A DNA stretch of 64,000 nucleotides, taken from Pachyseris speciosa. Taxonomy: Eukaryota; Cnidaria; Anthozoa; Scleractinia; Pachyseridae. This document shows, one piece after another, positions 44,546 through 56,800 of this stretch. The translations under genes were made by a program, and so were the position numbers. The notes below the pieces were generated by a model, which did not search any database, was not told the DNA's origin, and worked only from the letters and a program-made list of their open reading frames with translations. Position 1 is the stretch's first letter; each line of letters opens with the position of its first letter. The stretch is from assembly GCA_016490735.1 (NCBI GenBank), contig JAEMWC010000011.1, forward strand, positions 48,501 through 112,500, given 5' to 3'.

Positions 44546-47064
44546 GGCTCGGGCGAAATTCACGAAAACATTAAAAACAACCATAACTCCAAAGCCATTT
44601 GCCAAAAGAACACCCAACTTGGCAGTGATACAGAACTTGTCAACGTTAATGTGTTTTGGCTTAAAGTCTTCAAAGCTTAGATTAACGTGACCTGCTACGA
44701 CGTTTCATTTCAGAAATCGTAAAATGGGGTGCCGAGATGGCATATAATGTCTATCACAAGCAACGTTTTATGACTGTGTCATTATCCTGTACAGGAATCT
44801 GTCCTGAATGGTTGACCTTAATTTTTAATTAAATGATTATTAAACAAAAGAGGTCACGTGACTTGTGAAACATCTTAATAACTTTTTAATTAAAATAATA
44901 TGTCATCCCGTTCAGGAAAGATATTGTGTCTATCGGAGAAAGCAACAAGTGAACACATTTAGTTTCTAGTTACAATGAACCATTCTTACCCCATTTGAAA
45001 AAGACTTTCAGAGCATAATTATGACGTCATTAAACACGTGGCCAGCAAATTTTAGCTTTGAGGATCTTAAGGCTTCTTCAATACTTGTGTTTTGAATGTC
45101 TGGCAACTCTGGGAGTTCAAACAACGTTGCTGTCACAGAAGCTTAGTTTTAATTTCGCGGGGTCTTAACCAAGGAATGGCCCATGCCTTAATATGCTTGA
45201 GTTAGTAAAATCCCCTTACTAAATCTAACTTTGCTCAGTTGAGCTCGCAGGTATTGGGTTCAGTTAAAACCGTACCTTTATGACGCGAACTTTCTGAATT
45301 TCGCTCTTCGTCGCAAAACAATTTTATTCGTCACGAGACGTTTGAGAGAGAGAGAAAAAAATTCACTCATGAAAGCAGCATATAACAGCAAGTTTCTATT
45401 ATGATAGAAGCTTTGATTTAATCCTAACTTTAGGGCAAACACGACGCGGTTTGCGGGACTAACAAGACCTTGAGAGGTAAGATTCTTTTTATTAACCGAA
45501 TTGCAAATTCAATTACGATCTTTCCCTTTTGACAGCGTAATTACAAGCTGACAGCCAAAGGCTGATACTGCACAAATTCGTTGCGAACTGAATGGCTATG
45601 ACGGCGGGCATTCGTTCCATTTTAAGTTAGTAATTAACAGAATTCGGCTAAAAATGTAATATATCTCTACTTATAATTGATCAGAGGGTTAGCTCTTCTG
45701 TTTGGATTCTTGTTGCTGTGGATTTTCACGAAATGTCCGCGTAAATGAGCGCGCATTTATTGAAGTTCGAAGTTGCCTTTATGATGTCATTTTCTTGTAC
45801 TGTTGTGCTTTCATGCCTTTTTAGTTTTGCTCAAGTTCAAACTTCTCGCACTTGGGCGGAAGTAAAAGTCAGTAGAGATACGCCTTTTGTTTCGAACTAG
45901 GTTTGAAAGCAAGCGTATTTAGAGAAAGACCAAAAAGTATCGAAACCAAAGGTAAGAATCGACGGGTTCAAGTTTCAATTGAATGACAGACTGAAACTGC
46001 AAACGGTGTTTTTTCTCAGTCAGATACTCTGAGATGTCTGTACAGGCTTGAAAATTTGAAAAAAAAAATTCATCTATATTTATAGTCATTTTTTCTTTTG
46101 CTTTATTTACCCAGGCATGTTTAATACCTGGCACTATTATTGCTGCTTTAACTCAGTAACAATATTCAAGTCATAATCAAACCAGTTAATGTTACGCTTA
46201 ACTTCAATTTTGGGGAACACTGAGGTAGCTCACTTGCAAGTGTCTTTTAAATGCGTCTTTGATAACCTTTAGGGTTCTTGTTTTCTACGGCTTCACGCTT
46301 GTCTCCATTTCGTTCTTCGATTACCGGCCAATTGAAATATAATTCTTTTATATCTAATGTCCTAAATGAATCCGTTAAGATCTAGCTGGATTGACGAAGT
46401 TTGTGTACATTTTTCACCCCTTAATGTTATTAGGCAATCACCCTTCAAGGTCCGATTCCATTCTTATGTCATCACTGAAAGCTTTAACAGTTCTCAGTCG
46501 GGACTTTTTAGCACACAATCTGAGATTGTCCGTTGGCGTTTGAAATACATGACTAAATGTCAGTTTTGGAGAGATGTTGTGGCCTTGTTTGATGTTATTG
46601 GTCTTGGTCTTGAGCTTTGAGGTACGAACATCAAGAAAGCAAGTCACCATCAATCTCGTTCCAGGGCTTTTTCCCTCACTTGGGGGCGAGGCGAGAATTT
46701 TTTTCCCGCCTCACTTCCAAGAGAGGGAAAAAGTCCTGGGAACCAGGTTGAGTCACCATGGAACTGATGTCACATGTATTTCGAGCAAGAGACGAAATCA
46801 AACTTAGTTAAGTGCACTGAAAATATGTATAAGACATCTACAATCCCAATGGCCGGTGATCGGCGCATTGAGATTAATCAACAGAGGCGTGGAAAACGGA
46901 ATATATACTTTACTGCAGCTAAGAATCGAGCAAATGCCGATGATTAACTTTCTCAGTGAAACTGCGCACACATGAGACTACACAAGGGGAGAAATTATTC
47001 GTTCGAGAAAACGTACACTAATCAGAAACAAGTCACAGTCACAGTAGTCATAGTCACAGTAGCA

Positions 47065-47182
47065 GTAGCAGTGGTAGTGGTAGTGGTAGTGGTAGTGGTA
47101 GTGGTAGTGGTAGTGGTAGTGGTAGTGGTAGTGGTAGTGGTAGTGGTAGTGGTAGTGGTAGTGGTAGTGGTAGTGGTAGTAG
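47065..47182. repeat. (GTGGTA)n microsatellite
   Basis: About 18 tandem hexamers on the plus strand, degrading at the right into AGTAGCAGCAG. Flanked by shorter TAGTCACAG-type repeats. It lies about 440 bp beyond the transglutaminase stop codon. Confidence 0.95.
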
Positions 47183-47233
47183 TAGCAGCAGTAGCAGCAG
47201 CAGAAATACAGATAAACATAAAGGAACATTGAC

Positions 47234-47343
47234 AATGATGATGATGACGATGACGATAAAGGTGACGTTGACGTTGACGTTGACGGTGACGATGACAATG
47301 AAGATGATGATGATTTCGATTATCATAATCGTGATGGTCGCGG

Positions 47344-47382
<39 letters not shown>

Positions 47383-47385
47383 CCA
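47234..47385. repeat. (GATGAT)n / (GACGTT)n simple-repeat block
   Basis: Successive short tracts of GATGAT, GACGTT and again GATGAT (longest at about 47344-47382). Low complexity; the open frames across it are repeat translations. Confidence 0.9.
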
Positions 47386-47501
47386 CACCGATGACCACAA
47401 ATATACCTGAGATGCTGTAGATAGTACAAGTGGGTGGTGTTTCAATATGACCGAACAAGGGGGGAAATCCTAATAGACAATCATTCGTGGTTCAGATGAA
47501 C

Positions 47502-47507
47502 TTTATT
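47502..47507 (-). promoter_or_regulatory. Candidate polyadenylation signal of the transglutaminase gene
   Basis: TTTATT on the plus strand, reading AATAAA in transcript sense, about 117 bases after the stop codon at 47624. Position and sequence fit; no transcript evidence is available. Confidence 0.5.
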
Positions 47508-47623
47508 AGTATGCTGCATGAGAAATCAAACATTGGCCCACTCTCGGACTAAAAGTAAAATCCTAAAAGGCACACGAAGCTTCGGACGACTTGCAAACTT
47601 CAAATTCTCGCGCACACTTGTGA

Positions 47624-50600
47624 TTAACTGACGTTCACGGTGCATTCTCCACGCACTCCCGCCAACTGATCCGACAAGAAGCTGACAACGATAGTACGCT
47701 TGCTAGCTCGGGTGGCAGTGAAAGTAGCTGTTGCCTTCGCTTCTTTCTTAGAAGCAACAGGTCCTCTGAAAAAGAAATTGAATCAGACATCATTTCAAAG
47801 ATTCATCAGGTATACACACAGTTGTTATATTAATGGCAATCAGCCAATTTTACTAGAGGAGTGAAATGGTCGATTGAGCAAAAAGTAAACTGTAACGGAT
47901 GAGTTCTTTTCTTTGGTTATAACTAGACAGAAATCAATCATCATACAGAACAAACCTGGTTAATATATTCTTATCAGAAATTTGTTACCGAAGTTAATGT
48001 GCGAGTTGTGACTTGTGACAGAGCAAGCGGTCTGAAATAATATGAACCATCACGCGAACTACTAATCAAATTGCACCATCCAGTTCACCAGAATCATTTT
48101 CAGAGAAGAACATTTTTACAATCTGTTTTACAAGTCAGGAAGCTAAGCCTGCCTAAAAAGCGAATTGATTGATTAATGAATTTTTGCGCATGACTTAAAG
48201 AAACAAGGATCGATTGTACATGTTGTTACCTTCGCCGGTAATTATAAGACGCTGGGAAGCTGTACTGAGTATGTTTCAAGCTATTCCGAGGAGAGATTTC
48301 AAGCTGCCTGTTTCTGGAATGCTGTATATTCCGTGGTGTGTAGAGAATCTTATTCGTTATTGACAGTTCAGTCGTACATGTAAAGAAATTGCGTCAGTAC
48401 TTACGGGCAATCAACGACGACTGACTTGGGTGACATTCCGGTGGCTTCAAAATGGAACTGTCCGTTTTTCAGGGTCACTGGCAACAAATTCTTGAAGAAA
48501 GCAGTCACGTCCACAGATTCACCTTTCTTCACAGCTTTAGGAGAGGGCTAACAGAGAGGAAAACACCTGATTAATCTCTGCAGAAATCAAATACGTGGGA
48601 AGCAGCGAAAACCGGAGCGCGAACTAAAATGTTACCGGAGTGAGAAAAAGGGAAGAGACCTAAACTAGTCTTCATCAAAGAATTTCATATAATAAGACAC
48701 TCTGAAGGGGTTCTCCCTAAAAGGAGATTTTTAGTGAAAAAAAATTCACAGTACTAATGAAACATAAATAACAATGCTCGGCGATTAATGTAAGAAAAAG
48801 TGAATCTTTAATTTTGCCGCTACTGACTCTACAGGCCTTGATAATTCACTTATGGGCTACAATTCGTGGTCCTAATTAGCGAATTGAAACTGTAGGGTAA
48901 TTTCAAGCCTGTTACATCTTAGACATCCTCATTCCCATTTAAGCGTCGCCTGTAATTTTATGGGCATGCCTAGAGTTGTTGGGCGACAAGGAAGTCTCAA
49001 CTTTCTGCTGCATAGTCATGCACATTCTTGCCGGTTTTCGATCCTGTCTTGGAGGGTCCCACGTTGCTCTTTATAAAAGAAAACGTCCAACGGAATCTTT
49101 TAAGTTATTCTTCTGCTTCCCGGTATCTACGAAGGTGATGCCACCATTCTATTACTTTCTCTACCCCCTCCCTGCCTTTTTCTTCATAGAAACGTATAAC
49201 CTCAGCACTCTTCTATGCCAGTCTTACCGTAACAGTGAGTTTGGGCTTCCGCATCTCCACCTCATCTTGAGTGGCGTACGACTGGTGCGTCTCCTCAACT
49301 GCACCTTTCACGTACAATTTCACGTTTGCATCTCCTGCAATCTTGCCTAGGTAGTCTGCGGCTGCGATCTTTAAGACGACGCTTTTCTCTGAAGAGAAGA
49401 AACAGAGAATATTCAGCATGTAAAGAAATCACATCATTAACACCAAGCTTGAGCCATGCCGAGAGTCCATCATAGTTAACAAATGAATTCATTAGCATTT
49501 CTGTCCATTAGTACTCATTACGGTCATTTACAAGAAAAGTAAAATGATGTATTCACGACTTCTGTTACCCGGTTATTGCCTGTAACCCTTAATTACTTAG
49601 CAATTAGAAAGGATTTCCCACCGTCTCTAGCACCAAGGTGCACTGTCTCCTTCTTTGCCTTCAGTGGTTTGGCTTGGATCCCAGTGTAGAAGGCCATGAT
49701 TGAGCTAATGTTCACCATGACAGTCCGGACATCGTTGGATTTGTTCTTCACCACAACTTTTACGTCAAAACTGTCGCCCATACTGATGTCATCAACCACC
49801 TCCATGCTAAAATTCACGTCTTCACTATCAGCTTGGTAAATGTCGTACTCACTTCTGGTGCTGAACTTGTAAGCGAACTCAACGGCTTCTCTTTCCTTTT
49901 GAGAGCCTAAGGCAAACAACACAAGAAAAGCCAGATTAAAAACTTAAAAATATGAGGGTTTTGTTTTTAATTATTACTAATATTTTAGTAGCATTGCAGA
50001 AAAGAAAAATTCAAGTTATCCTAACATCTTGGGGTAAATATTTTCACGCAGAAATGTCCATTTTAATCATCCGTTGTTTCATTTGCGCAATTACCATGCC
50101 AAAGCATATTCTTTGCCATCATTTGTACATTTAATTTCAGGGCGCGAAATGTCAGCTGTACCCTGCGAGCAGAGTCTTCTTCGATAGGAAGATCGAAGGA
50201 GACTCTGCTGGCAGGGTATGTCAGCTGCAAAGTGGTTAGGATGGTACAGATTCTTGTACTAAACATAGTACTGCGTTGTATCGACCACGAACACATTGAA
50301 GATTAAATCCGAACTTCGTTAATTAATGTACTTGCTATAGCAACGAATTTAAAAATAATTTAAACGAAGAACGTATAATTTTTTAATACTGATCTAATAC
50401 GAACTAAAATACGAAGAGGGTTCTTTTTTTTTTTTTTTTTTCATTCATCTAACATATCTTTTTTGCGCTTGCACAAACACTGTCTGTTTCATTCCACTGA
50501 GATCTGACTCGTATGTACCGCTTTGCTTGAGACGGTGGAAATTGCAAGTAAAACAGGATTACCTTCAGGGTGCTTGTACCCATTGGTAACATCAAGCCTT

Positions 50601-50808
50601 GCGGGTGAACCTGGCGTCTTGGTGCTGATATACTTGCCGATGCTATATTTGTCCACATACCCAGCCTTCATCGAGCCATCATCATCGTCTACGTCCCAGT
50701 ACACTCGGTCACCGTTCACCTCAGCAAAGACAAAGCCCGTGTCATAAGGTAGGTACACTTCGCCATTCTTGATGGCGTTCACAGAGGCTGGACCACAGCG
50801 AAAAACAC
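47624..50808 (-). CDS. Transglutaminase exons 11-15: end of core and two C-terminal beta-barrels
   Basis: Exon 11 contains [20 protein letters not shown] and [20 protein letters not shown], an acidic stretch in the region where family members bind calcium. Exon 12 starts the first beta-barrel ([20 protein letters not shown]). Exons 13-15 make the second ([20 protein letters not shown]) and the usual ending [18 protein letters not shown]. The short exon 15 acceptor (TTTTTCAG at 47766) and the stop at 47626-47624 are clear. Confidence 0.94.
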
Positions 50809-53800
50809 CTGAATAGATAATTAAAAAGAAAGTAAGAGAAAAGGGAAATTCGGGTGGCACAGCGCGAGGAAGAAATGCCGTTTTCTTGTTTTCTTGAAAA
50901 TGCAATGGATTGGTGCGAATAAGATCAGTTTATTTAACTCTGAAAGTTCAAGAATGGCTTGTTTCATTGCTTAATTAAAAGATTTGGGAATACAAAGCAG
51001 TATTATTTCGAACGGAATCAAGGTGTCAGGCTGTTGCATACACAGCAACTAATTATCGAAGGTAATTTTTTTGTTGTTGGGAGTTGGGGTAGGGGGTGCT
51101 ATAACTTAATTTTTTTTTTGATATCCAGATCAATTAAGTTAGGCAGAATCTGTTTGCATTTGTTTCTATTATGTCTTTAGTGACGTATCCGTAAACGTTC
51201 GCTGTGAACAGATTTTAGATTGCCTCATAAATAACATGAATAAAGGGGATTAGTTTCTAGAGAAACTGTGGTGCTGCGTCGGTGGGGAAGCCGTGAAACA
51301 CGAAAATTTGGTTTATCAACGGAGTTGATAATGTAAATTGACCACCGTACAATGTACGGTGGTCAATTTACATTATCAACTCCGTTGATAAACCAAATTT
51401 TCGTCATAAATAACATCTCTACCAACCTTCACTTGTCTCTTGTGGAGTGGCGTCGTGCGCCTGCCATCCATCGTGACCATATGGTAAATCAGGACGCTTG
51501 AACCACGACTCGTTCCATACGTGAAAGTTCCTGATAAGGAAACGTTACAGTTGCGACAATTTCAATATTTTGAGCTCATTTTACAATTCGATCGACGTGT
51601 GGTACTTTAGAGTTTGCGAGACGTTCTGGACATGATGAGTAAACAAATGAGAAATGTTCAGAAATTCGCGAGTCTCGACGCGATGGAACAGACGAAAAAT
51701 CTGAGTTCCTTTCAATGGAAATTGACCATGAAAGTAAAGAATTTTTCTTAGGAGGGGATGCACCATGTTTTACTTCAACAAATAAACCACATAGTTTTTT
51801 TCCAGAATACTAGTTATATTAGCAAGCCGCGGGGGGGGCACCACGTCTACCCCTCCCGTAGATCCGCCCCTGGAGTGCTCCACCACTTGATCGTTGCATG
51901 CTAAACACGGTAACGTCACCTTAACGTTTAAGGGCACCTAACGATTTGTTTTGGTAGAACATCTGTTGGGAAAACCATAAACGCCTTGGACATTTGGTTT
52001 AAATAGTGAAGAATCACTCGAGTTCTCCCTGGCAAAATTTCAGCTCAAACTTAAGTGCAAATGAAAATGGGTAATTCCTTTTGTTGTCGAAGGGGAAAAT
52101 ATGCCTTTTGAAGGACGAAATAAGGTCAGCTAGCACTTTTTGAAAGCCGACTTCAGCTCGTAAATTCAGGGAGTAACATTCTGCCCCCTAAAAGTTTCTG
52201 CAAGTAAAATTTTCGGCTAAAGAATCCGAACAGATCAGCTTGTTATGGATCATCAGTCATGGATCATTGTCATGTCTTGGATCATTTCTTCATTTCAGAT
52301 CAGCTTGTGTTAATTAGGTTGAATAAATTTGACTTGAAAAGGCCATAAAAACGATATGAGATCACAGGGAACGACAATTTAAGCCCCTTCCTTAAATGTC
52401 CTCGTTGGTTGCCCCTGCACTTTGGTGTTTTCAAAACATTTTCTCACCAGATAGAGTCATTGAGATCATCAAGAGGGTTTCCTTCTTCGTCAAAGTGAAA
52501 GTCAATGGTCATACTGCTGTCCGTGTCATGAGCTGACGCGAAGTTAGTCACGCTACGAGTAGGTAGTCCCAGCGCTCGCAGCACTGAAATATAACGAAAT
52601 ATCTCACTTAAACTAGAGTGACCATAAATATTCACTACAAAGCTACTAACGGGAGTAAAACCTTCCTGATGCATCTGTATTGACTCCACAACCACCGCCC
52701 AGAGAAGGCAGGGAACTTAAGAACCAACAGGGGAACCGCAGACCGGGAAACCATGGTCTTAAACTGGTAAGATCATGCTGGCGGTGTGTTCAACAGCTGC
52801 ATCAGTTCAGATGATCGTGTTATTGGGCAGTGTTTTCTAAGCCATTGGCCTTGTAACTTCTACACATAAAATTTGGAGGGGGCGTAAAAGAAAATCGAAC
52901 TCACACACTGATCGGTTTTGTGGTTTGATTTACAAAGCATCTGTGGGTTGAGAGGAGGCTGAGGAATGGGCTAACCACCTCTCCCCACAAAAGCGTCAAT
53001 TGGTTACGGAAAACAACAGTTATAGTAGTTTTGAGCCTGTGCCCCATCTAGGAGAGGAAAGGACCCAGTATCAGTGCACCTTACTTTAAGTGGCGAATGA
53101 CCTGAAAGAAGACCATAGTATACATTCAAGTTTTAGCTGAAATTTGAATTAACTAATGTACTCAATTAGTGACTAAAACGTGACAGATTGTGTTGCGATA
53201 CATGGTGCTCAGTCTTACGTGTTGTGACCAATCCAGAGAACACCCAACACTGTCCGTATCTCACATAATGCTTCTTTTTCCAGAACTTCTCCAGTATAGC
53301 TGTACTTCCAGTCCAGGCGGTGGGAGGGGTGGAGTTCTTTGGATATGTCTCTGTCCAACGGCCAAACAAAATTCCACCATCACTGTCGTTGTAATTAGCC
53401 TTCGAAAAGAGAACAAAATCACCCTTTTGTTATACGCGAAAAGTGCCAAGTCAACCTTTTTGATGAAACGTCGACTGGAAGTTACTTTGCTGTACTCATC
53501 ACGGTGAGAGTGGAAGATGGCGACGCAAAGAATTATCAGAGAAATTACTAGTTTTTGGCGCGCCTTAAAGGGAAACAAATGACCTTCTATGAACTAACTG
53601 TTCTTCATGCTAGCTGAACCTAGTTTATAATCAACCTTCACCTGTAACTCTATAAAATCTCTTCTAAAGCTGGTTTATTCGCTTCCGATTTTTCTTTTCT
53701 TCACCTTTTTACTCGATCACGTTGTCTTGAGTTTCTTTTTTTTTCCCTTTATAATGTGAAATGAACTCAAAGTATATGTAATATTGTCCAATATTGGGAT

Positions 53801-56800
53801 TAAGATTTTATTGGAATAAAGTAACGTAACAAACTACTTTTGTCCTTGGGTATGTAATATATGTTGTCTCAGATGCGCTGAGGCAATGTGAATGCAGGCT
53901 TCAAAAGATGAAAGATGACATCAACTAGCCATGTTGGAGCCCAGTACTTACCATTGCTGAAATAGTTCGCGCTATATGGATGGGACTGGACCTTGCAGTT
54001 GCAGAAAGTCCTGCCTTGTCGAGAAGCCACAATGAACAGTCTAAAGCGACATCTTCAAACTAAAAGGGAAGAGAAGTAAACATTAAGATACAATTTCCTG
54101 GGTAGAGACCCATCAGATCAAGGCTATAAATGCCGGGGAGGGGGGGGGGGGGGTACTAAAAGATTTGAATACGGGGAGGCTCCGCCCCGAGGTCCGACCC
54201 CTTACCCTTTTATATACCATTTTTGACAGAAAAGGTACCCCTTTCGTATACCTTCCATTGCCAAATAGTACCCCTTTTATGCCTAAAACAGGAAGTCTTC
54301 CTGTCATTTTCATTTTCGTTCAATAAATTAAAACAGTACAGTCGTAAGGTATGTGTGTTCGAAATATTTTAATGAAAGGCCCTTTTAAGTACCTAAATGA
54401 CAGATTTCCCTACCCTTTCATATACTTCAACCCGTGAAACCCCTACCCTTTCATATACCTGAAGCGTGAAAAAGGTACCCCTTTCGGGCGGAGCCTCCCC
54501 GTATAGGCCATTATAGGGAATACCCCTCCCCCCCCGCCCCACCGGGTAGAAATGTCTTTGGGAGAATATTCCGTTTCAGTGGTATTCAAAGGTAAATTTT
54601 CATGCGGGCAGATTCAAGCGTTTGCTATAATTGAAGCTGCTAATTTTGGTTGGAAGGCCAGGCAACCCCAGGTTAATGAGCTTCCAGGAAAACTCCAAAG
54701 ATGGTAGTGCTTTCTGTGTACCCTTTAAAACAGGCGTTTACTGAGAACAGGCCGCCTATTTAGCGTCCCTGTACATTTGCAGGAAATATCATTCTAAGTA
54801 CTCTGGACCTTTGCTAAAAAAATTGTTTTTATCATTACGTTGCGCCTATGTAAACGTAAGTAGCCTGTATCTGTAGACGGTACCATTACGTGAACATTTT
54901 AAACTCATTAGCGCAATGATTTTTTTGGGTGAAATTCAACGAAGTTACAAAGGTGATTTTTACCTGACCGAATAACCAGGGTATTCCTTCCTTCCATCTG
55001 GAGCTACCGACCCAGATGTAACCAGAGTCAGCTAACACATACTCACTGCGGTCCACCTCTTTCTCCATATACACCTGATCATCTGTCGATAGAACATAAA
55101 CAAAGAGCTGAGAGTGGCACGCGTGACATCCCAAAAACGGCTGCTAAGGAGACTACGCTGATAGCTGACTGATTTGAAATAAAGTGAACGCGAGTGAGAA
55201 GTGAAAATAGCCATATAAATCACATGACATCGCAAAGCTAAGAGACTCAGCATGACGGCCGTGAGTATTATTAAGCCACGAATAAACTTTAAGCACTTTG
55301 CGAATGAGCATAGGATGCGGGTCCAGTGGATACTCTCGATTGAAGCCACTTGCACGCGTGCGCTGTTTTCTGTACCATCACAAAACTAAATCTTTTTAAA
55401 AACGCGTTCTCGCATTTCCAGTCTCATTTCAATGTTTTGGCATTGCACTTTTAGCGACGACATATTTCTAAACCTAGAGAATCAAGTGCAAAAGTGTGAC
55501 CTTGTGGGAACTCGCGATCAATCTTGTGGAAGCCGACGTGGTGTTGAAGAAAAAAATAATAGACCATTTCCGAATTACCTCTTTTTTAAATCGAGGCCTG
55601 GTGCTCAACCAGTGGTATGAAAAGAAGTTTAATTCGCATGTAGATGAAAACTTATTTTCATATGAAAGGATGAGTAACAGGACTCGCTTTGAAAAAGATA
55701 GCTAATTCAACTGATTCGGAAATGGCCTATTGCACTCTTGTGATAGCAAGGTCTTAATTATGGTACTGTATTAGAAGTCTGGATGTCCTGAGTTCGAATT
55801 ATTTCTAGAAAAGACAACTTTTTCCTCCCGTTACCGTGAACGTTTTATTTAATTTTTTAGCGATAACATTACTGTACTTTGGATATCAGTCTAACTGGGG
55901 AAAAACCGGGGCGAAAGTCACACAAGTTTACCGCAGCCTGTCAAATTTACTTGCCTTTGCACCAAGCATTAAACAGGATGCAGATCTTGTCGTCGTCCTG
56001 GTATCTAAACACCAATTTCTTTCCCGCCGCATCCGTCATTTTGGTCTCCACAAACACCTCATAATCACCAACGATAGCCTTAGCTGATGGCATGACTGTC
56101 AGCCGCATGGTTTTGCCGCTGATTTGCTTAATTGTCATTCCCCACTGGGTAGGGCTGAGGACATCTCGAATGGCTGCTCGAACAATAGTACCCTTGCTCT
56201 CTTGAGGTCGGCTGCCTGAAGTTAACAAAAATAAAAAAATATATATATAATAGGTACTTTTGGGTTTTGCTTAAAATTCCCGTTTTCAGTTTTCTGGTAA
56301 TCAGTCACTGCTTTTCCCTTTTAAGACCACGATCTCCTTTGCTTGCCAAAATCGCTTCTGCAGGAGCCTGCTAACAGGAATTAGACTTGAAGCGGTTCAC
56401 TGCCTATTGAATTGGCTTCCAAGCTACATAAACAGTGCTCTAATCGATTGGGTGAAACAAAAACGTCGTCCATAACAATCTAACGCGTAACTGGAGCGCG
56501 TAAGGGATAAAAAGAAACATTTTTAGGAAGGGGGTATGATCTGCCATGCATCATGATCTGTTTCACTGTAAATTTGAGTAGACTCACTAATTATTTATCT
56601 TAGGGCTCATTAAGACCGACAAAACGTTAACTTCGATTACGCAAAGTAAACGGAAGTAAATTCATGAAAACTTTGCTTTACTGAAAATTATTTGAGCAAA
56701 GATTAAGTCGAACTGACGGAAGTGAACTAGTCGCAACTTTAGCTGAAAGAGCCCCCCGAAGCGAATAAAACCTCAAAAAACCTGTTACAAACTGCAGGAC

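Larger units (their letters stand above)
43211..47623. other. Intergenic region between the two minus-strand genes
   Basis: Upstream of the giantin-like start and downstream of the transglutaminase stop. It contains a LINE 3' tail (44225-44545), an inverted repeat around 46655-46755 (CTCGTTCCAGGGCTTTTTCC paired with GGAAAAAGTCCTGGGAACCAG), and microsatellites at 47065-47400. The presumed giantin promoter lies at its left end, but I see no clear TATA element. The interval 44560-46650 shows nothing identifiable. Confidence 0.65.

Noticed and set aside
46972..47458. Open frames coding for poly-Val, His-Tyr or poly-Thr on both strands
   Set aside because: They are translations of the (GTGGTA)n and (GATGAT)n microsatellites in different frames and carry no other protein signal.
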